Shown here piece by piece: positions 5,692 through 8,411 of a stretch of DNA of 8,411 bases. Under the pieces are notes generated by a model, which saw only the letters and a list, made by a program, of their open reading frames with translations, made no database searches and was not told the DNA's origin. This DNA is from Deltaproteobacteria bacterium (GTDB lineage: Bacteria; Desulfobacterota; DSM-4660; Desulfatiglandales; HGW-15). Made by a program: the position numbers and the translations under genes. The number at the start of each line of letters is the position of its first letter. The stretch's first letter is position 1. The stretch lies in the NCBI GenBank assembly GCA_019307805.1, contig JAFDIX010000313.1, forward strand, positions 1-8,411. Direction: 5' to 3'.

Positions 5692-6764
5692 GGCCGCCGA
5701 TAATCCAGCATCATGGCGCCCGAAAGTATCAGAGACCCCGGGTTCACCTTGTCCTGTCCTGCATATTTCGGAGCCGTTCCATGGGTGGCTTCAAAAACAG
5801 CAACCCCATCTCCCATATTGGCCCCCGGGGCCATACCAAGCCCCCCGACCTGGGCTGCCAATGCGTCGGACATATAGTCCCCATTCAAATTAGGGAGTGC
5901 CAGAACGTCATATTCGTCCGGCCTGAGGAGAATCTGCTGAAACATGGCATCCGCAATGCGGTCTTTGATGATGATTTTGTTGGAAGGGACCTTTCCATCC
6001 GGTTCCAGATCGCTTTCCGCAATGACCCTCTCCCCGAATTCTGCCTGGGACAACTGGTAGCCCCAGTCACGAAATGCCCCTTCGGTATATTTCATGATAT
6101 TGCCCTTGTGGACCAGGGTCACGCTTCTGCGCCCGTGTTCCAATGCATACTGGATGGCTCTTCGTATCAGCCTCTTGCTGCCAAAGGGACTCATGGGCTT
6201 TATCCCAATCCCCGATTCCTTGCGAATGACCTTTCCCATCTCCCCACTTAAAAAGTCGATTACCTTTCGGGCCTCGTCACTTCCAGAGGGCCATTCAATG
6301 CCTGCATATATATCCTCAGTGTTCTCCCGGAAAACGACCATGTCCACCTTTTGAGGCGCTTTGACCGGACTGGGGACCCCGGGGATGTACTTCACGGGTC
6401 GAACGCAGGCATAAAGATCCAGTTCCTGGCGCAGGGCGACATTCACACTGCGAAATCCGCCGCCAACCGGCGTGGTCAATGGCCCCTTGATGGCCACCCG
6501 AAAGGTCTGGACCGCATCGAGGGTCTCCCGGGGAAGCCAGTCTTTTTTCTGATGAAAGGCTTTTTCCCCTGCCAGGATCTCTTTCCACGCAATCTTCCGT
6601 GATGGTCCGTATGCGCTCGAAACCGCCTCATCCAGGACGGGTTGTGTGGCCCGCCAGATATCAGGACCTGTTCCGTCTCCTTCAATAAAAAGAATAATAG
6701 GAAAGTCCGGGGTTACCGGCTTTCCATCTTTCCCAATCGTGATGATCTCTTCCGTTGCTTTCAT
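5658..6764 (-). CDS. icd: NADP-dependent isocitrate dehydrogenase, frameshifted near the C-terminus
   Basis: This TCA-cycle enzyme oxidatively decarboxylates isocitrate to 2-oxoglutarate with NADP+. Residues 1-354 follow E. coli Icd closely. Landmarks are I-E-G-D-G-T-G (27-33), the substrate and phosphorylation loop R105-S106-V-N-V-A-L-R112, R122, the FRENTEDIYAGIEW block, LVHKGNIMKYTEGAF (218-231), LNGDYMSDALAAQVGG, and HGTAPKYAGQDKVNPGS (328-344) with the NADP-type Lys-Tyr. After Y355 the frame turns into RRPGKCEKASWPP and stops at 5658, so the 368-residue product lacks the last ~57 residues of the ~412 expected. The true tail lies in another frame at 5539-5691. The gap matches a net loss of 13 nt near 5692-5699. 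The product probably misfolds or binds NADP poorly. ATG 6764 follows AGAGGA at 7 nt and overlaps the end of the upstream phosphoesterase gene, suggesting an operon and translational coupling. Confidence 0.9.
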   Translation of the reverse strand: MKATEEIITIGKDGKPVTPDFPIILFIEGDGTGPDIWRATQPVLDEAVSSAYGPSRKIAWKEILAGEKAFHQKKDWLPRETLDAVQTFRVAIKGPLTTPVGGGFRSVNVALRQELDLYACVRPVKYIPGVPSPVKAPQKVDMVVFRENTEDIYAGIEWPSGSDEARKVIDFLSGEMGKVIRKESGIGIKPMSPFGSKRLIRRAIQYALEHGRRSVTLVHKGNIMKYTEGAFRDWGYQLSQAEFGERVIAESDLEPDGKVPSNKIIIKDRIADAMFQQILLRPDEYDVLALPNLNGDYMSDALAAQVGGLGMAPGANMGDGVAVFEATHGTAPKYAGQDKVNPGSLILSGAMMLDYRRPGKCEKASWPP

Positions 6765-8394
6765 TTTTATTTCCTCTCACAATCAGGTGGATTCTATCAT
6801 GGACCTTCGGGCTGATCCGTCCACCGACCGCCTTGATATATTGGTTCAATACGTTCTTTTGGGTCTCATACAAAGCCTGCCGTTTTGAGGCGCTCAAAAA
6901 AATTCTGTAGCCGTCCCCACCCCTTGCCAGGTACTGGTTTGTCGCTATTTTATAGAACCTGTCGGGATCAATAGGATCCCCTCCAATGAGTATGTCTTCA
7001 CATTTGCCCGTTTCCCGATTCATGGTGAAGTTGACGCCCTCGGAGACCTGGGGAAAAGCCCCCCTGCCATCGGCAATGGTCCCGACATAATCGAAAAGGG
7101 CCAGAAGCTCCGAGCCCTTCATGGTCAAAACATATACCCGATTATTGAATGGAAGCACTGCATAGGTGGATGCTTTGGTGATATTACCCCTGGGGAGATC
7201 CGCCCTTATACCTCCCCCGTTTTGGAATGCAAAATCAACCCCCAGGCGCCTTGTATACCACAGCATGGAATCAGCGACCAGATCGCCCAGGGCCGTTTCC
7301 CTGTTTCGACTCTCCCGGTTGGAAAAGGTTTCTTCCACATAACCCACAATCTCTGATAAGGCCGCCTCAGCCTCGCGAAGGTAGGGCTGAACAATTCCCA
7401 GGAGCAGTTCATCTTCCCTTATCTTCTGTCCCACATAGGCCAGGCTCTTTTTGCCGTCCGGTCCGACCACCATCTTCTGCAGGTTGATGGGGATCGGTTT
7501 AAACTGGAGGCGGACGACCTTCCTGTTCTTCACCCAGAGATCCACTCTTCCCAGTTCAAAACCCCACTTCCATGCCTGAACTATGGGGGTTTTCCAATCT
7601 GATTCCTGGTGCTTTACAACCAGGGGGGCCTCGAGTCTCGTATGGGAGTGACCGTCCACAATGAGGTCAATGCCCCGAACATTCGAAGCCAGGCGCTCTG
7701 AGCCGATATCCATTGTGTCGTAGATGCCCATGTGGATAAGGGCAATCACGATATCCGCCTGTTTCCTCAATTTTGGGACAAGTTTCCTTGCCACCTCGAT
7801 TTCGTCTTCGAAAGTGAAATCTTTAATGTTTTCAGGATTCCCCAAAAACTCGGTGCGTTTTGTTGTCAGCCCGAATACAGCCACCCGAAAGCCTTTAAAG
7901 TTCTTAATGATGTAGGGCCGACCCAGATTTTCCCCATGCCTGTTCTTGACATTGGCGGAGAGAAAGGGAAAGTGTGCCCAGGCGATCTGCCACTGTAAAA
8001 TATCCGGGGTGATGTCAAATTCGTGGTTGCCGATAGCCATGGCATCATAACCGAGGGCATTGTATCCCTCGATGTCCGGTCTGGCGTGGAAAAGGTTGGA
8101 TACGGGCAGACCGGTGTTCAGGTCCCCTGCATCCAGCAGCAGGACGTTTTTGTTTTTCTGTCTGATCCCCTTAACCAGGGAAGCGCGTGCAGGGAGCCCC
8201 CCCACACCCGGGACAGGAGCCTTAAGGAATTTTGCAGGGCGTCCATGGTGGTCATTGGTATGGAGGACCACCAGGTGAAATGCAGGGGCCGGCCTCTCGG
8301 GCACTGGTTTTTCCACTACCGCACAGGAAAGTGTAAACCCCAGCATCCCTGATAGGAAAATAACCCTGAAACTTCCGAAGAGGTCCTTCCCCAT
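6682..8394 (-). CDS. 5'-nucleotidase / UDP-sugar hydrolase family lipoprotein or exported protein
   Basis: This is a 570-residue, two-domain UshA/5'-nucleotidase. The N-terminus has a basic start, a hydrophobic core (FRVIFLSGMLGFTLS) and C24 as a possible lipoprotein cysteine; the -3 residue is Thr, so ordinary signal cleavage is also possible. The metallophosphatase domain shows D48-x-H50 (in HTNDHHG), G90-D91, G122-N-H-E125, H221 and G248-H-S-H251, a complete two-metal site. The C-terminal nucleotidase domain has N392-G-G-G-I-R397 and NQYLARGGDGY (486-496), the substrate-binding loops. The enzyme would hydrolyse nucleotides or UDP-sugars in the envelope, scavenging nucleosides and phosphate. 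ATG 8394 is preferred because GAGGG lies 6 nt upstream; an ATG at 8400 abuts that site with no spacing. Family members end near 'SPKVHDRIHLI' (about residue 538); the last ~32 residues run through the icd ribosome site and start, giving an 83-nt overlap. Confidence 0.93.
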   Translation of the reverse strand: MGKDLFGSFRVIFLSGMLGFTLSCAVVEKPVPERPAPAFHLVVLHTNDHHGRPAKFLKAPVPGVGGLPARASLVKGIRQKNKNVLLLDAGDLNTGLPVSNLFHARPDIEGYNALGYDAMAIGNHEFDITPDILQWQIAWAHFPFLSANVKNRHGENLGRPYIIKNFKGFRVAVFGLTTKRTEFLGNPENIKDFTFEDEIEVARKLVPKLRKQADIVIALIHMGIYDTMDIGSERLASNVRGIDLIVDGHSHTRLEAPLVVKHQESDWKTPIVQAWKWGFELGRVDLWVKNRKVVRLQFKPIPINLQKMVVGPDGKKSLAYVGQKIREDELLLGIVQPYLREAEAALSEIVGYVEETFSNRESRNRETALGDLVADSMLWYTRRLGVDFAFQNGGGIRADLPRGNITKASTYAVLPFNNRVYVLTMKGSELLALFDYVGTIADGRGAFPQVSEGVNFTMNRETGKCEDILIGGDPIDPDRFYKIATNQYLARGGDGYRIFLSASKRQALYETQKNVLNQYIKAVGGRISPKVHDRIHLIVRGNKNESNGRDHHDWERWKAGNPGLSYYSFY

Positions 8395-8400
8395 TCCCAT

Positions 8401-8410
8401 CCCTCTATTT
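8401..8410 (-). promoter_or_regulatory. Ribosome binding site that decides the start of the 5'-nucleotidase
   Basis: On the minus strand the last bases of the window read TAAATAGAGGG followed directly by ATGGGAATG. GAGGG is 0 nt from the first ATG (8400) but 6 nt from the second (8394), so the second is the better start. The TAA at the edge of the window might be the stop of an upstream gene, but this cannot be verified. Confidence 0.5.
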
Positions 8411-8411
8411 A

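Noticed and set aside
5781..6251. 156-codon plus-strand open frame inside icd
   Set aside because: It is antisense to highly conserved Icd sequence; no recognisable domain or ribosome site.

Overview
The window looks like a chromosomal stretch of a Gram-negative bacterium. The best guess is a Desulfobacterota-type (former deltaproteobacterial) or similar anaerobic or environmental lineage. This is inferred from the style of the proteins, balanced base composition, gene-poor spacers full of degenerate AT-rich or 'gaacc/gacacct' repeats, and an E. coli-type NADP isocitrate dehydrogenase. No taxonomic marker such as rRNA is present. No tRNA, rRNA, CRISPR array, insertion sequence or prophage gene was found.

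Layout: (1) 2-343, the 3' end of a HEAT-repeat protein (+). (2) 344-780, a spacer holding a dispersed-repeat-like element with inverted AT-rich arms and two GC hairpins, then a 13-nt tandem duplication. (3) 781-1449, a kynurenine formamidase-like metal-dependent cyclase (+), followed by a strong bidirectional terminator. (4) 1569-1769, a small cold-shock protein (-) with a GTG start, a long leader and its own promoter. (5) 2007-3074, beta-N-acetylhexosaminidase NagZ (-), reading from a TTG start. (6) 3221-4117, a MurU-like sugar-1-phosphate nucleotidyltransferase (+) diverging from nagZ. (7) 4246-5271, an AmgK-like sugar kinase of the aminoglycoside-phosphotransferase fold (+). (8) 5539-6764, isocitrate dehydrogenase (-), broken near its 3' end by a net 13-nt loss. 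(9) 6682-8394, an exported 5'-nucleotidase/UDP-sugar hydrolase-type metallophosphoesterase (-) whose 3' end overlaps the start of icd by 83 nt.

The most coherent biology is the centre, 2007-5271. NagZ releases GlcNAc and anhydro-muropeptides from cell-wall turnover products. An AmgK-type kinase phosphorylates MurNAc (or GlcNAc) at the anomeric carbon, and a MurU-type transferase makes UDP-MurNAc from the result. Together this resembles the anabolic peptidoglycan recycling shortcut known from Pseudomonas, which bypasses de novo MurA/MurB synthesis. Here the nucleotidyltransferase carries an extra C-terminal hexapeptide-repeat (left-handed beta-helix) tail that the compact Pseudomonas MurU lacks. 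The assignment rests on motifs and gene order; the substrates are inferred.

The other notable point is icd. The first 355 residues are ordinary, the remaining 50 codons are intact in another frame, and the lost piece matches a 7-residue family segment minus two-thirds of a codon. This is either a real inactivating deletion or a sequencing or assembly error.
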